Source: Vaginella massiliensis
Lineage (GTDB): Bacteria; Bacteroidota; Bacteroidia; Flavobacteriales; Weeksellaceae
DNA length: 64,000 nt
Direction of reading: 5' to 3'
NCBI RefSeq assembly: GCF_900089075.1
Contig: NZ_LT593747.1
Location: forward strand, 666,219-730,218
Every line of letters begins with the position of its first letter. Within the stretch, counting starts at the first letter, position 1. This document shows positions 1 to 9,927 of this stretch, one piece after another. Under the pieces are notes generated by a model. It did not search any database. It was not told the origin of the DNA and was given only the letters and a program-made list of their open reading frames with translations. Position numbers and translations under genes: made by a program.

Positions 1-1087
1 AAGAAACCTGGGTCTGAATTTCCATTATTTCTTCTACTCTTTTTTCTTTCACCTCTTGCGGCACGTCATCTTCCAGTTGATAGGCGTGCGTATTTTCTTC
101 GTGCGAATAGGTAAAACATCCCAATCGATCGAATCGTTGTTCTTGCACCCAAGCTTTCATCTCTTCGAAATGCTCTTCTGTTTCGCCAGGATAGCCTACA
201 ATCAGCGTTGTTCTGATTGCCATATCGGGAACTTTTTTGCGGAATTTAGCCAATAGTTGATTGGTTTTTTCTTTGGTTGTCCCTCTACGCATCGATTTGA
301 GGATGTCGGTCGAAATGTGTTGCAACGGAATATCGATATAATGACATACTTTGGGTTCGTTTTTGATGACTTCCAAAACATCTTCTGGGAAACCTGATGG
401 AAAAGCATAATGCAAACGAATCCATTCGATGCCTTCTATTTTCACCAATTCTTTGAGCAAGTCTGCCAAGGCTCTTCTCTTGTAAAGATCTAAGCCATAA
501 TAAGTTAAATCTTGCGCAATCAAAATTAATTCTTTGGTTCCTTTGGCTGCTAATTTTTTAGCTTCGGTTACCAAATTCTCGATTGGTTTTGAAATATTTC
601 CACCTCTCATTAGTGGAATCGCACAGAATGAGCACGGACGATCGCAACCTTCGGCAATTTTAAGGTAGGCATAGTGTCGAGGTGTTGTGGTTAATCGTTC
701 GCCCACTAATTCGTGTTGATAATCGGCTCCGAGCGCTTTTAACAATAATGGCAAATCTCGCGTCCCGAAATATTGATCTACGTCAGGTATTTCGGCCTCT
801 AAGTCGGGTTTGTATCGTTCTGACAAGCAACCTGTTACAAATACTTTTTCAACCTCTCCTCTATTCTTCAAATCAACATATTCGAGAATGGTATTGACAC
901 TTTCTTCTTTGGCATTGTCGATAAAACCACAGGTATTGATCACCACAATATCGCCTGCATCTTCGTGTACCACCTCTTTTCCATTTGCTTGTAATTGTCC
1001 CATCAGCACCTCTGAATCGTATACATTTTTGGAACACCCCAGCGTTACGATATTGATTTTTTTCTTTCCGACCGATTTCGTTCGCAT
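1..1087 (-). CDS. rimO: Ribosomal protein S12 methylthiotransferase RimO (C-terminus beyond window)
   Basis: This is a radical-SAM enzyme that adds a methylthio group to an aspartate of ribosomal protein S12. Translation from the ATG at 1087 gives a UPF0004-type N-terminus containing TLGCSKNVYDSEVLMGQL, then INTCGFI. The radical-SAM cluster CDRPCSFCAIP has Cys148, Cys152 and Cys155 in CxxxCxxC spacing. The LGCSKN and CDRPCSFC wording favours RimO over the tRNA enzyme MiaB. The reading frame is open to the window edge, so only about 362 residues are visible and the TRAM end is missing. A TAnnTTTG element lies about 20 bases upstream of the start. Confidence 0.93.
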   Translation of the reverse strand, partial: MRTKSVGKKKINIVTLGCSKNVYDSEVLMGQLQANGKEVVHEDAGDIVVINTCGFIDNAKEESVNTILEYVDLKNRGEVEKVFVTGCLSERYKPDLEAEIPDVDQYFGTRDLPLLLKALGADYQHELVGERLTTTPRHYAYLKIAEGCDRPCSFCAIPLMRGGNISKPIENLVTEAKKLAAKGTKELILIAQDLTYYGLDLYKRRALADLLKELVKIEGIEWIRLHYAFPSGFPEDVLEVIKNEPKVCHYIDIPLQHISTDILKSMRRGTTKEKTNQLLAKFRKKVPDMAIRTTLIVGYPGETEEHFEEMKAWVQEQRFDRLGCFTYSHEENTHAYQLEDDVPQEVKEKRVEEIMEIQTQVS

Positions 1088-1107
1088 TCTTATTGAAATT
1101 TAGCTTG

Positions 1108-1115
1108 CAAATTTA
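1108..1115 (-). promoter_or_regulatory. -7 element (TAAATTTG) for rimO
   Basis: On the minus strand this reads TAAATTTG, matching the Bacteroidota -7 consensus TAnnTTTG, and it ends 20 bases before the rimO ATG. No TTTG -33 box is visible at the usual 19-21 base spacing. Confidence 0.5.
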
Positions 1116-1167
1116 CAAAAATTCGCCGATTCATGATTGTTGATTGTGCATGATTTGATGAATAAAA

Positions 1168-1188
1168 AAATCAGCAAATTGCTGATTT
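1168..1188 (-). terminator. Terminator after sdaA
   Basis: AAATCAGCAA pairs with TTGCTGATTT around a single-base centre. On the minus strand the hairpin is followed by a T run (the A run at about 1164-1170 on plus). It lies 20 bases past the sdaA stop codon. Confidence 0.8.
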
Positions 1189-1207
1189 CCATTTTAATTT
1201 TTTCTTT

Positions 1208-2620
1208 CTAACAGTCGGCTACATTTACCGTCACTGCCAAACCACCTTCTGAGGTTTCTTTGTATTTATTATTCATGTCCTTAGCCGTTTCCCACATGGT
1301 GTCTACCACTTTATCGAGCGGCACTTTTACATCGAACGGATCGGTATCCAAAGCCAATTCTGCGGCATTTATCGCTTTTATTGCGCCCATTGTATTGCGT
1401 TCTATACAAGGGATTTGCACCAATCCTCCGATAGGATCACAAGTCAAGCCCAAATGATGTTCCATGGCGATTTCGGCTGCAATGGTCACTTGTTCTGGAG
1501 TACCGCCGAGAAGCTCGCAAAGCGCGGCTGCTGCCATGGCAGAAGAAACTCCAATCTCTGCTTGGCATCCTCCCATAGCTGCCGAAATTGTCGCTCCTTT
1601 TTTGAAAATACTTCCGATGACACCTGCAACCATCAAAAATTGTTTGATTTCTTTCTCTCCTGCTTTGTGGTTGTCGATGGTCAAATAATACATCAACACA
1701 GCTGGGATCACGCCTGCACTACCATTGGTGGGGGCTGTAACCACGCGTCCCAACGAGGCGTTTACCTCATTTACCGCCAAGGCATAGCAACTCACCCATT
1801 TGAAAATCTGGCGAAATGCTATTTTTGTTTTTCGTATCGCTTGAATCCATTCCCAAGGATTTTCATACGGTAAATCGCTTTTGAGCTTCTCATGCAAATC
1901 ATAGGCTCTTCTGCGCACATTTAGTCCGCCTGGTAAAATTCCTTCGGTATGACAACCGATGTAAATACATTCGAGCATAGTGTTCCAAACACGCATCAAC
2001 TCGGCATCGATTTCATCATCTGTTCGGATTGTGCGTTCGTTTTCTCGCATCAATTCCGAGATAGACAAGCCAGAGGTTTTGCAGAAATTGAGCAATTCTT
2101 CTGATGTGTTGAACAAGTAAGGAAAATCGCAAGTTACCTCTTTATTTTCTTGTTCATCTCCTTTGGTAATAAATCCACCACCGATAGAATAGAAAATAGA
2201 TTCGTATTTTCCTTGATCGAAATATGCTGTAAACTTCAATCCGTTGGCATGATAATCCAAGAATTCTCGATTGAAGACCACATCCAATTCAGGATCAAAA
2301 TCGATCCAATGGCTTTGGTTGAAATGCAATTGTTTGTTGAGTTGGATGTGTTCGATAATATTTTGAATATCATCAACTGGTATGTACTCTGGATCTGTAC
2401 CGCTCAAGCCGAGCATTACAGCATAATCGGTTGCATGACCTTTTCCTGTAAGCGACAGTGATCCGTAGAGATCGACCACCACTTTTTTTACTTCTTGAAT
2501 TTTATTTTGTTCGGATATTTCTTTAAGAAAAGCTTCGGCAGCACGCCAAGGCCCTAAGGTATGCGAAGAGGATGGTCCTACTCCAATCTTCAGCATATCG
2601 AAAACAGAAATGCACTCCAT
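1208..2620 (-). CDS. sdaA: L-serine ammonia-lyase (iron-sulfur dependent)
   Basis: It converts L-serine to pyruvate and ammonia in the cytoplasm. The 470-residue protein is the single-chain form. The beta-like domain starts with [20 protein letters not shown], and the alpha-like domain carries the serine/cluster loops [27 protein letters not shown] and [18 protein letters not shown], whose cysteines are the family's 4Fe-4S ligands. The length is normal. The ATG at 2620 starts at the conserved N-terminus. A TAnnTTTG box precedes it and a terminator follows, so it is probably a single-gene unit. Confidence 0.95.
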   Translation of the reverse strand: MECISVFDMLKIGVGPSSSHTLGPWRAAEAFLKEISEQNKIQEVKKVVVDLYGSLSLTGKGHATDYAVMLGLSGTDPEYIPVDDIQNIIEHIQLNKQLHFNQSHWIDFDPELDVVFNREFLDYHANGLKFTAYFDQGKYESIFYSIGGGFITKGDEQENKEVTCDFPYLFNTSEELLNFCKTSGLSISELMRENERTIRTDDEIDAELMRVWNTMLECIYIGCHTEGILPGGLNVRRRAYDLHEKLKSDLPYENPWEWIQAIRKTKIAFRQIFKWVSCYALAVNEVNASLGRVVTAPTNGSAGVIPAVLMYYLTIDNHKAGEKEIKQFLMVAGVIGSIFKKGATISAAMGGCQAEIGVSSAMAAAALCELLGGTPEQVTIAAEIAMEHHLGLTCDPIGGLVQIPCIERNTMGAIKAINAAELALDTDPFDVKVPLDKVVDTMWETAKDMNNKYKETSEGGLAVTVNVADC

Positions 2621-2651
2621 ACTTAATTTACGTTTATATTTTTTCCTAAAT

Positions 2652-2659
2652 CAAAGATA
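2652..2659 (-). promoter_or_regulatory. -7 element (TATCTTTG) for sdaA
   Basis: The minus strand reads TATCTTTG, an exact TAnnTTTG match, 31 bases upstream of the sdaA ATG. No -33 box is obvious. Confidence 0.55.
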
Positions 2660-2736
2660 TTCTAAATTATCTGGAATCTCGCATTTCATCACAAAAAAGC
2701 GAGCCGAAAGCTGTTAATAAAATGTAAAATAAAAAA

Positions 2737-2767
2737 ATGCTCATCAATCGAGAAGATCGATGAGCAT
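2737..2767 (-). terminator. Terminator after the transaldolase gene
   Basis: ATGCTCATC and GATGAGCAT form a 9-bp stem. On the minus strand a T-rich tract (AAAAAAA on plus at 2730-2737) follows. It sits about 30 bases past the transaldolase stop. Confidence 0.8.
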
Positions 2768-2798
2768 GATGGCGATGATAATAATTGGTATTTATACT

Positions 2799-3455
2799 TT
2801 ATTGATTTCCTTTGGCATAATCTGCTAAAAACTGAGCCAAACCTGAATCGGTTAACGGATGTTTCAACAAGCCTAAGATAGAAGATAAAGGTCCAGTCAT
2901 GACATCTGCACCAATTTTTGCACAGTTTACGATGTGCATGGTATGACGAACAGAGGCGGCGAGAATTTGTGTTTCGAATAGATAATTGTCGTACACCAAG
3001 CGAATTTCTTCGATCAAATTGAGTCCGTCGGTTGAAATATCGTCTAATCGACCCAAAAATGGCGAAACGTAGGTTGCACCAGCTTTTGCTGCCAACAAGG
3101 CTTGTCCGACAGAGAAAACCAACGTCACATTGGTTTTGATTTCTTTTTCGGCGAAATATTTACAGGCTTTTATTCCGTCTTTAGTCATAGGGATTTTTAC
3201 AACAATCTGAGGATTGAGTGCTGCCAATGCTTCGCCCTCTTTTACCATTCCTTCGAAATCTGTTGCAATTACCTCTGCAGAAACATCACCATCTACAATG
3301 TCGCAAATCGCTTTGTAATGGTTCAAAATATTTTCTTCTCCAGTGATGCCTTCCTTTGCCATCAGCGATGGATTGGTCGTTACACCATCTAAAATTCCTA
3401 AATCTTGAGCTTCTTTGATTTCAGCTAAGTTCGCAGTATCAATAAAAAATTTCAT
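2799..3455 (-). CDS. Transaldolase, small (TalC/Fsa-like) type
   Basis: The 218-residue protein begins [17 protein letters not shown] and has [11 protein letters not shown] and VVKIPMT, the signatures of the short transaldolase / fructose-6-phosphate aldolase subfamily. Lys87 in VVKIPMT is the expected Schiff-base lysine. Its role is in the non-oxidative pentose phosphate pathway (transaldolase) or as an F6P aldolase; sequence alone does not separate these. A longer frame starts at 3482, but homologues start at MKFF, so 3455 was chosen. The gene has its own -7 box and terminator. Confidence 0.9.
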   Translation of the reverse strand: MKFFIDTANLAEIKEAQDLGILDGVTTNPSLMAKEGITGEENILNHYKAICDIVDGDVSAEVIATDFEGMVKEGEALAALNPQIVVKIPMTKDGIKACKYFAEKEIKTNVTLVFSVGQALLAAKAGATYVSPFLGRLDDISTDGLNLIEEIRLVYDNYLFETQILAASVRHTMHIVNCAKIGADVMTGPLSSILGLLKHPLTDSGLAQFLADYAKGNQ

Positions 3456-3479
3456 GTTTTTGTTTGTTGTATCGTTGCA

Positions 3480-3487
3480 CAAAAATA
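3480..3487 (-). promoter_or_regulatory. -7 element (TATTTTTG) for the transaldolase gene
   Basis: The minus strand reads TATTTTTG, matching TAnnTTTG, 24 bases upstream of the chosen ATG at 3455. This supports 3455 over the alternative start at 3482, which would lie at or before the transcription start. Confidence 0.55.
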
Positions 3488-3588
3488 ACGTAAATTGTTG
3501 GGAAGTTTCTCAATTATTTCAAATAATTATCAGCATCTAAGTTAAAATCGCTATGAATTTTTAATTCGTCTAAATCGTAGAAAAAAAT

Positions 3589-3596
3589 TATATTTG
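3589..3596 (+). promoter_or_regulatory. -7 element (TATATTTG) for the 3615 gene
   Basis: An exact TAnnTTTG match ending 18 bases before the ATG at 3615. The alternative start codon at 3594 overlaps this element and is therefore unlikely. Confidence 0.55.
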
Positions 3597-3614
3597 ATTA
3601 AAAGAAAAATAAAC

Positions 3615-4406
3615 ATGAAAAAAGTTTTAACGATTATAGGTCTATTGAGTCTGAGCTCTGGATTTGCACAAAAATTGAGCGATTATCCATACATCATTAT
3701 TCCAGAAAATTTTGAGGATTTTGAAAATAATCAGTTTCAGTTAAAATCGAGATTGAGTTATTTTTTGGGTCAGAAAAATTATACCATTCTCAGTAACGAT
3801 GCCAGCACCTGGCCAAGCGAAGTGCAAGAAAATCCATGTCTTGCCACCACCGCAAATATGAAGAGAGTAAAAAGCATGCTCACCAACAAACTCGAACTGA
3901 GTTTCAGTAATTGTGAGCATCAAATTATCGAGCAGATGGTCACGACTTCGAAAATCAAAGAATACGACAAAGGCTATCAAGAAGCGCTGAAAATGGCATT
4001 GAACAAGATCGCACCACAACAAGCCAACGTAAAAAATCTGGAACATCTCGCTACAAAAAAACTAAAAGTAGTGCAGAAAAAAGAAACTTTTACACCTCCC
4101 GTACAAAAGCCCGAAACTCAAGCTGTAAGCGTTAATCAACCCGTAACAAACGACGCTCAACTCTACAAAATGGGTGACAATTCGTATAAACTGATCAACG
4201 CAACTAAAGGAACTTATTTGTTGGTGAATGCAACTTCGGATGAATTATTTGCCCGTTTGATTGAGACCGATGAGAAAGGAAAATACCAAGCCGTCATCCT
4301 CGATCGTAACGGCGAATACGTCACCAACGCTTATGAAAACGGAAATGAAATCATGGTCGAATTAAAAGAAAATGGAAGATTGAAGTTGGTTCATTTCATT
4401 AAATAA
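3615..4406 (+). CDS. Hypothetical secreted protein
   Basis: I do not recognise a named family. The 263-residue product starts MKKVLTIIGLLSLSSGFAQ, a signal peptide with predicted cleavage after the AQ typical of flavobacterial exported proteins. The middle has two cysteines (PCLATT and NCEHQ) and a charged helical stretch around residues 125-160; the C-terminal part (about 185-263) is soluble and beta-rich. There is no lipobox and no T9SS sorting domain, so it is probably periplasmic. The S9 peptidase gene begins 40 bases downstream on the same strand with no terminator between, so the two may be co-transcribed. Confidence 0.75.
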   Translation: MKKVLTIIGLLSLSSGFAQKLSDYPYIIIPENFEDFENNQFQLKSRLSYFLGQKNYTILSNDASTWPSEVQENPCLATTANMKRVKSMLTNKLELSFSNCEHQIIEQMVTTSKIKEYDKGYQEALKMALNKIAPQQANVKNLEHLATKKLKVVQKKETFTPPVQKPETQAVSVNQPVTNDAQLYKMGDNSYKLINATKGTYLLVNATSDELFARLIETDEKGKYQAVILDRNGEYVTNAYENGNEIMVELKENGRLKLVHFIK

Positions 4407-4446
4407 TTTATCAAAAAAATAAAAAAACAAGCAAGGGACATTCATC

Positions 4447-6555
4447 ATGCGTCAACATCTTTATACCATCACAACAATTTGCTTTACTTTTGCTCAACTA
4501 AATGCACAAGATATGCAAGCTCCGAAAGCAAAAAAAACAGAAAAAAAATTAAGTATACACGGCGATACACGAATCGATAATTATTATTGGTTAAACGATA
4601 GAGAAAATCCGGAAGTTATCGATTATTTGAAAGCAGAAAATGCTTACACAAAGGCGATGCTAAAGCCTACAGAAAAATTACAAGCCGAGCTGTTTCAAGA
4701 AATCAAATCGAGAATAAAAGAAGATGATTCTTCGGTGCCTTATAAATTGAACGGTTATTGGTATGAAACTAAATTTGAAAAGGGCAAAGAATATCCGATT
4801 TATCAACGATACAAAGAAAACCTAAGCGCACAAGCAGAGGTAATGTTCGATGTCAATCAAATGGCAGAAGGACACGCTTATTATCAATTGGGCGGAATAA
4901 ACATCTCGCCCAACAATCGATATGCTGCGTTTGGGGTAGACAATGTGAGCCGTAGAATTTATACCATTCAAATCAAAGATTTATCGAGCGGTAAAATCCT
5001 GAAAGATAAAATAGAAAATACCACAGGTTCATCGGTTTGGGCAGCCGACAACAAAACTTTATTTTATACCCGAAAAGATGCAACCCTGAGGGCTTACCAA
5101 ATATGGAAGCATACCGTGGGAACCGATCAAAGCGAAGATGAGTTGGTTTATGAAGAAAAAGACGAAACCTTTAATGTCTATGTTTACAAATCAAAATCTA
5201 GAGCCTACATTATCATCGGCTCTTCTAGTACCGTTTCTGATGAATACCGATTCATCAAAGCCGATGAGCCCAATGCAAAATTTCAGATCTTTCAGCCCAG
5301 AGAGCGCAATTTAGAATATTCGATCGAGCATTATCAAGATAAATTTTATATTCAGACCAACAAAGATAACGCACTGAATTTCAAAATCATGACTACCCCA
5401 ATCAACAAAACAACTAAGGAGAATTGGGTAGAATTTATTCCTTACAGAAAAGATGTTTTGATCGAAGGATTCGAAGTTTTCAAAGACTTTTTGGTTGTGG
5501 AAGAACGCAAAAACGGATTGACACAAATGAACATTCGCTCTTGGGATGGAAAAGAAAATTATTATCTACCATTCAAAGAAGAGACTTACAACGCAGGAAG
5601 TTCGGTAAATACAGATTTTGACACTCATTTGTTTCGATATTCTTATACCTCACTCACCACGCCAAATTCGGTAATCGATTTCGATATGGTCAACAAAACC
5701 AGCGAGATCAAAAAAGAACAAGAAGTGTTGGGAGGGTTCGATAAAAACAATTATACCTCAGAAAGAATTTGGGTCGAAGCCCGCGACGGAAAATTGGTAC
5801 CCGTCTCTATAGTGCGCAGAAAAGACACCAAACTAAATGCATCAACCCCACTACTCCTCTATGCTTATGGCTCATACGGCTATTCGATGGAAGCCTACTT
5901 TAGCTCGTCTCGTCTAAGTCTATTAGACAGAGGATTCGTCTACGCCATTGCCCATATAAGAGGTGGAGAAGAAATGGGTCGCGAATGGTACGAAGATGGC
6001 AAAATGCTCAACAAGAAAAATACTTTTTACGACTTTATCGATGTTGCAAAAAACTTGATAGAACGCCATTATACTTCGGCAAAACATTTGTACGCCATGG
6101 GCGGATCGGCTGGAGGTTTGTTGATGGGAGCTGTAATCAATATGGAGCCACAACTTTTCAATGGAGCCATTGCACAAGTTCCATTTGTTGATGTGGTGAC
6201 CACCATGTTGGATGATAGCATCCCACTTACCACAGGAGAATATGACGAATGGGGAAATCCAAACGAAAAAGTATATTACGACTATATGAAATCGTATTCG
6301 CCATACGACAATATCGAGGCTAAGGATTATCCTCATTTATTGGTTACAACAGGTTTACACGATTCTCAAGTACAATATTGGGAACCTGCAAAATGGGTTG
6401 CCAAATTACGCGATCTGAAAACAGATCAGAATCTGCTCTTACTTGAAACCAATATGGATACGGGGCACGGAGGCGCATCTGGACGATTCGAGAGTCTGAA
6501 AGAAGTTGCTTTAGAATATGCCTTTCTCTTGCTACTCGAAAACAAAATCAAATAA
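4447..6555 (+). CDS. S9 family oligopeptidase (protease II / prolyl oligopeptidase type)
   Basis: This is a 702-residue serine peptidase of family S9A/B, similar to oligopeptidase B. A beta-propeller region (about 70-400) precedes the alpha/beta-hydrolase domain. The catalytic triad is readable: Ser554 in MGGSAGGLLMG, Asp639 in TGLHDSQVQYWEP and His674 in MDTGHGG. The motif YAYGSYGYSMEAYFSSSRLS marks the domain entry. The N-terminus (TICFTFAQLNAQ) resembles a weak signal peptide, suggesting a periplasmic enzyme that cuts short peptides. A clear terminator follows at 6564. Confidence 0.93.
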   Translation: MRQHLYTITTICFTFAQLNAQDMQAPKAKKTEKKLSIHGDTRIDNYYWLNDRENPEVIDYLKAENAYTKAMLKPTEKLQAELFQEIKSRIKEDDSSVPYKLNGYWYETKFEKGKEYPIYQRYKENLSAQAEVMFDVNQMAEGHAYYQLGGINISPNNRYAAFGVDNVSRRIYTIQIKDLSSGKILKDKIENTTGSSVWAADNKTLFYTRKDATLRAYQIWKHTVGTDQSEDELVYEEKDETFNVYVYKSKSRAYIIIGSSSTVSDEYRFIKADEPNAKFQIFQPRERNLEYSIEHYQDKFYIQTNKDNALNFKIMTTPINKTTKENWVEFIPYRKDVLIEGFEVFKDFLVVEERKNGLTQMNIRSWDGKENYYLPFKEETYNAGSSVNTDFDTHLFRYSYTSLTTPNSVIDFDMVNKTSEIKKEQEVLGGFDKNNYTSERIWVEARDGKLVPVSIVRRKDTKLNASTPLLLYAYGSYGYSMEAYFSSSRLSLLDRGFVYAIAHIRGGEEMGREWYEDGKMLNKKNTFYDFIDVAKNLIERHYTSAKHLYAMGGSAGGLLMGAVINMEPQLFNGAIAQVPFVDVVTTMLDDSIPLTTGEYDEWGNPNEKVYYDYMKSYSPYDNIEAKDYPHLLVTTGLHDSQVQYWEPAKWVAKLRDLKTDQNLLLLETNMDTGHGGASGRFESLKEVALEYAFLLLLENKIK

Positions 6556-6563
6556 ACGAAATG

Positions 6564-6594
6564 AATCCCGTGAATTATAGCGGGATTTTTTTTT
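6564..6594 (+). terminator. Terminator after the S9 peptidase gene
   Basis: AATCCCG (6564-6570) pairs with CGGGATT (6581-6587) and is followed by a run of T to 6594. It separates the peptidase gene from recQ. Confidence 0.85.
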
Positions 6595-6642
6595 ACACTT
6601 ATACTAAAACATTTAGTATATTTAACTTCAAACAACGAGTAT

Positions 6643-8508
6643 TTGGAAGCCAAATCTATTTTAAAACAATATTGGAATTTCGACGAATTTCGCTCGCCCC
6701 AGCAAGAAATTATCCAAAGCATTTTGTCGCATCAAGACGTTATTGCCATTCTGCCCACTGGTGGCGGAAAATCGATTTGTTATCAAGTTCCAGCACTGCT
6801 CATGAGTGGGATTACGTTGGTGATTACACCGCTCATTGCCTTAATGGAGGATCAAGTAAAAACACTCCAACAAAAGAACATTGCTGCCCAGTTTATCACC
6901 AACGAAATGGACGTGTACCAGATCGCAACCATTTTAGAAGGCTGCCAGCGACAAGAAATCAAACTCTTGTACATTTCCCCAGAACGGTTGCAAAGCAAGC
7001 GATTTATCGAACGATTGCAAACCTTCGATCTCAGCCTTATTGCCGTAGATGAAGCGCATTGTATCTCGCAGTGGGGGCACGATTTCAGACCGGCATACCG
7101 TAAAATAGCCGCGATTAGAGTCGATTTTCCGAATACGCCTATTTTGGCCTTGACGGCTACCGCTACGCCAATTATTACAAAAGATATCGAACAAAATCTC
7201 GAACTGAAAAATCCTCAGATTTTCAAATCTTCTTTAATTCGAGAAAATCTCACTTATTTTGTACGATTATCAGAAAATAAAAAACAAGACTTGCTCTATT
7301 ATCTCCAAAAATTTCCGGGCAGTAGCATTGTTTTTTGCAAGACCAGAAAGCAAACGTATGAGATTGCAACTTTCTTGATCGATCACGGCATCGATGCCGA
7401 TTATTTTCATGCGAAATTGGATCCGCAACAAAAAAAAGAAAAACAAGCGCATTGGACACAGAGCAATCAACAAGTTATGGTTTCGACAAATGCGTTTGGT
7501 ATGGGAATTGACAAACCCAACGTTCGTACAATTTTTCATTTAGATTTACCCTCGTCTATCGAGGCTTATTATCAAGAAGTTGGACGAGCAGGGCGAGACG
7601 GCTTGCCTGCACAAGGAATTTACCTTTTCAACCCAGAAGACATTGTCATAGCAGAAAAAATATTCAAGTCGAAACTTCCAACCAAAAATGAATTCGTCGA
7701 AATCGGAAATTTACTTTTCAGTTATTTGCAAATCGCCGAAGGTGAAATTCCACCACAATTAATGTCGCTCGATGTCCCTTTTTTCGCAGAAAAATTCAAT
7801 TTAGATGTGAAGAAAGTTTTCAATTTTATCCATTTCTTACACAACAAAGAACTGATTTTTCTAAAAGATTTCACCCAGAATAGTACCATTCAAATCTTGG
7901 TGTTACCAGAAGTGATTGCGCATCATTATCAATATCAAATACTTTTGGAATACCTCGAGCGAAATTATCCCGGAATTTATACCATTCCGAAGGAGGTTTA
8001 CGAACTGAAAATTGCATTCGACACCCATATGAACCTGAGTGAAGTACGCCAACAATTACACGCCATGTATCACGAAGGAATTATCGATTATTCGGATCGA
8101 TTTCTCACGCGAATCAAATTTTTACAACCACGCGAAACCAATGTACTCAAAAACAATTGGTGGAAGCAATACGAAGAAATTCAACTCAACAATTGGAAGA
8201 AACTTGAAGCCATTTCGTTCTATGCAGCCCAACACGAATACTGTAGAGAACGCATGATTCTCTCTTATTTCGGCGAAAAATCTACTCACAATTGCGGCAA
8301 CTGCGATGTCTGCACCGCCAACCAACAAGGAAATCCAATAGACGAAGCGCAATTATTGGCTTTTTTGGGAGAAGAGGTAAAAAATATCGATGAAATTTTG
8401 ATGCATTTTATAAATTCGCCAAAAGAAAAAGTGATTGCAGAATTGCAATACTTGTTAGACGAAATGAAAATAATAAAAATTGGATTGGATCAATTCAAAA
8501 AAAATTAA
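6643..8508 (+). CDS. recQ: ATP-dependent DNA helicase RecQ
   Basis: A 3'-5' superfamily 2 helicase for recombination and replication-fork repair. It has Walker A LPTGGGKSICYQ (Lys43), VDEAHCISQWGHDFRP, an AFGMGIDKPNVR / QEVGRAGRDG C-terminal helicase lobe, and a RecQ-Ct zinc module with cysteines in EYCRERM and CGNCDVC. At 621 residues it is short and ends soon after the zinc and winged-helix region, with no clear HRDC domain. No in-frame ATG precedes the conserved start, so TTG at 6643 is the likely initiator. fmt starts 7 bases after its stop, suggesting translational coupling. Confidence 0.92.
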   Translation: MEAKSILKQYWNFDEFRSPQQEIIQSILSHQDVIAILPTGGGKSICYQVPALLMSGITLVITPLIALMEDQVKTLQQKNIAAQFITNEMDVYQIATILEGCQRQEIKLLYISPERLQSKRFIERLQTFDLSLIAVDEAHCISQWGHDFRPAYRKIAAIRVDFPNTPILALTATATPIITKDIEQNLELKNPQIFKSSLIRENLTYFVRLSENKKQDLLYYLQKFPGSSIVFCKTRKQTYEIATFLIDHGIDADYFHAKLDPQQKKEKQAHWTQSNQQVMVSTNAFGMGIDKPNVRTIFHLDLPSSIEAYYQEVGRAGRDGLPAQGIYLFNPEDIVIAEKIFKSKLPTKNEFVEIGNLLFSYLQIAEGEIPPQLMSLDVPFFAEKFNLDVKKVFNFIHFLHNKELIFLKDFTQNSTIQILVLPEVIAHHYQYQILLEYLERNYPGIYTIPKEVYELKIAFDTHMNLSEVRQQLHAMYHEGIIDYSDRFLTRIKFLQPRETNVLKNNWWKQYEEIQLNNWKKLEAISFYAAQHEYCRERMILSYFGEKSTHNCGNCDVCTANQQGNPIDEAQLLAFLGEEVKNIDEILMHFINSPKEKVIAELQYLLDEMKIIKIGLDQFKKN

Positions 8509-8515
8509 AAAAATT

Positions 8516-9448
8516 ATGCGAGTCGTATTCATGGGAACACCCGAATTTGCCAAGGCTTCTTTACAAGAAATACATGAAAATAGCCAACATGAGATAGTTG
8601 GCGTAGTAACAGTGCCAGATAAACCTGCGGGTCGAGGACAAAAAATTCATGAATCTGAGGTAAAAAAATATGCAGTAGCTCAAAACCTAAAACTTTTACA
8701 ACCCGAAAAACTACGCAACGAAGATTTTCTTGAAGAACTAAAATCGCTCCAAGCCGATGTATTTGTTGTTGTTGCATTTCGCATGCTGCCGCAAAGCGTT
8801 TGGAGCATTCCGCCCAAAGGAACTTTCAACCTCCATGGCTCATTATTACCGCAATACCGAGGAGCTGCCCCCATCAATTGGGCAATCATCAATGGGGAAA
8901 AAGAAACCGGCGTCACCACATTTCTTATAGACGAAAAAATTGATACGGGTAAAATGTTGTTGAAACAAAGTATCGAAATTGACGAGCATGAAAATGCCGG
9001 AACTATTCACGATCGGCTCATGGAAATTGGCAAACAATTGGTAGTAAAAACATTGGATGGTTTGGAGAACGACACCTTGCAGGCCATGCCACAAATCGAA
9101 ATAGAGGAGCTAAAACCAGCACCCAAAATTTTCAAAGAAGATTGTAAAATCAATTGGAAACAAAGCATAGAAGCCATTCACAATCAGATACGAGGGTTGA
9201 GTCCGTATCCGGCTGCATGGACGAAAATCAATGGGAAATCGGCAAAAATTCTAAAGGGAAAAATCAGCACCGAAACTATTTTGGGAGAGCCCTATCACTT
9301 GCAGTACAACAAAAATCAGTTATTTGTCCTTTTACCAGACGGCGTTTACGAAATAGAAGAAATTCAACCCGAAGGAAAAAAACGAATGCTTGCAATAGAT
9401 TTTATCAATGGATTGCAAAACGTAACTCAATTAGTATTAGAGTTTTAA
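8516..9448 (+). CDS. fmt: Methionyl-tRNA formyltransferase
   Basis: It transfers a formyl group from 10-formyl-THF to initiator Met-tRNA. The 310-residue protein starts MRVVFMGTPEFA, followed by VPDKPAGRGQK and the active-site region NLHGSLLPQYRGAAPINWAI with IDTG downstream. The C-terminal OB-fold domain includes IRGLSPYPAAW. The frame is open back to 8480, inside recQ, but family members start at MRVVFMGT, so 8516 was chosen. It is co-directional with recQ at 7-base spacing. Confidence 0.96.
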   Translation: MRVVFMGTPEFAKASLQEIHENSQHEIVGVVTVPDKPAGRGQKIHESEVKKYAVAQNLKLLQPEKLRNEDFLEELKSLQADVFVVVAFRMLPQSVWSIPPKGTFNLHGSLLPQYRGAAPINWAIINGEKETGVTTFLIDEKIDTGKMLLKQSIEIDEHENAGTIHDRLMEIGKQLVVKTLDGLENDTLQAMPQIEIEELKPAPKIFKEDCKINWKQSIEAIHNQIRGLSPYPAAWTKINGKSAKILKGKISTETILGEPYHLQYNKNQLFVLLPDGVYEIEEIQPEGKKRMLAIDFINGLQNVTQLVLEF

Positions 9449-9524
9449 TTTTTTTTCATAAATTGCCATAGTTTTATCCGAAAAAATCGAAATATTAAAT
9501 TTTCACTTTTTTTCGACCTAAAAC

Positions 9525-9554
9525 TTGCATAAACATTGGGAAAGTTTATATTTG
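9525..9554 (+). promoter_or_regulatory. Complete flavobacterial promoter for the HU gene
   Basis: TTG (9525-9527), a 19-base spacer and TATATTTG (9547-9554) match the Bacteroidota -33/-7 promoter well. The HU ATG is 36 bases further on. A strong promoter fits an abundant nucleoid protein. Confidence 0.7.
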
Positions 9555-9590
9555 TGTATAATTTAAATTTAATTTATAAATATTAAGACT

Positions 9591-9875
9591 ATGAACAAAT
9601 CAGAATTAATCGATGCAATGGCTGCTGATGCAGGTATCTCTAAAGAAGCTGCAAAAAAAGCATTAAATTCATTCACTTCAAACGTTACAGCTGCTTTATC
9701 GAAAGGTGATAAAGTTGCTTTAGTTGGTTTTGGTACATTCTCTACATCTGAGAGATCTGCTCGTACAGGGATCAACCCACAGACTAAAAAAGAAATCAAA
9801 ATTGCTGCTAAAACAGTAGCAAAATTCAAAGCTGGTTCTGAATTATCAGCAGCAGTAGATAGCAAAAAGAAATAA
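9591..9875 (+). CDS. HU family DNA-binding protein
   Basis: This is a 94-residue histone-like protein that bends and compacts DNA as a dimer. The N-terminal helices [20 protein letters not shown] are typical, followed by [20 protein letters not shown], the DNA-contacting beta-arm with the proline-containing turn ([12 protein letters not shown]) and a short lysine-rich tail. The length is standard. It has its own promoter and a strong terminator, so it is monocistronic. Codon usage is strongly AT-biased and regular, as expected of a highly expressed gene. Confidence 0.96.
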   Translation: MNKSELIDAMAADAGISKEAAKKALNSFTSNVTAALSKGDKVALVGFGTFSTSERSARTGINPQTKKEIKIAAKTVAKFKAGSELSAAVDSKKK

Positions 9876-9898
9876 TAATTTAACTTTTTGATGATAAT

Positions 9899-9927
9899 AA
9901 ACTCCTTTCCAACGAAAGGAGTTTTTT
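9899..9927. terminator. Bidirectional terminator between HU and pdxH
   Basis: AAACTCCTTT pairs with AAAGGAGTTT across a six-base loop, with T on the plus side and A on the minus side. It ends HU transcription and can also act on pdxH, whose stop codon is at 9927-9929, so the hairpin abuts the pdxH end. Confidence 0.85.

Noticed and set aside
1415..1873. 152-codon plus-strand frame inside sdaA
   Set aside because: It is the antisense of conserved sdaA motifs, with an unlikely Cys/His-rich composition.
6561..7052. 163-codon plus-strand frame over the terminator and the start of recQ
   Set aside because: It starts inside the terminator after the S9 gene and runs out of frame through the conserved recQ helicase motifs.
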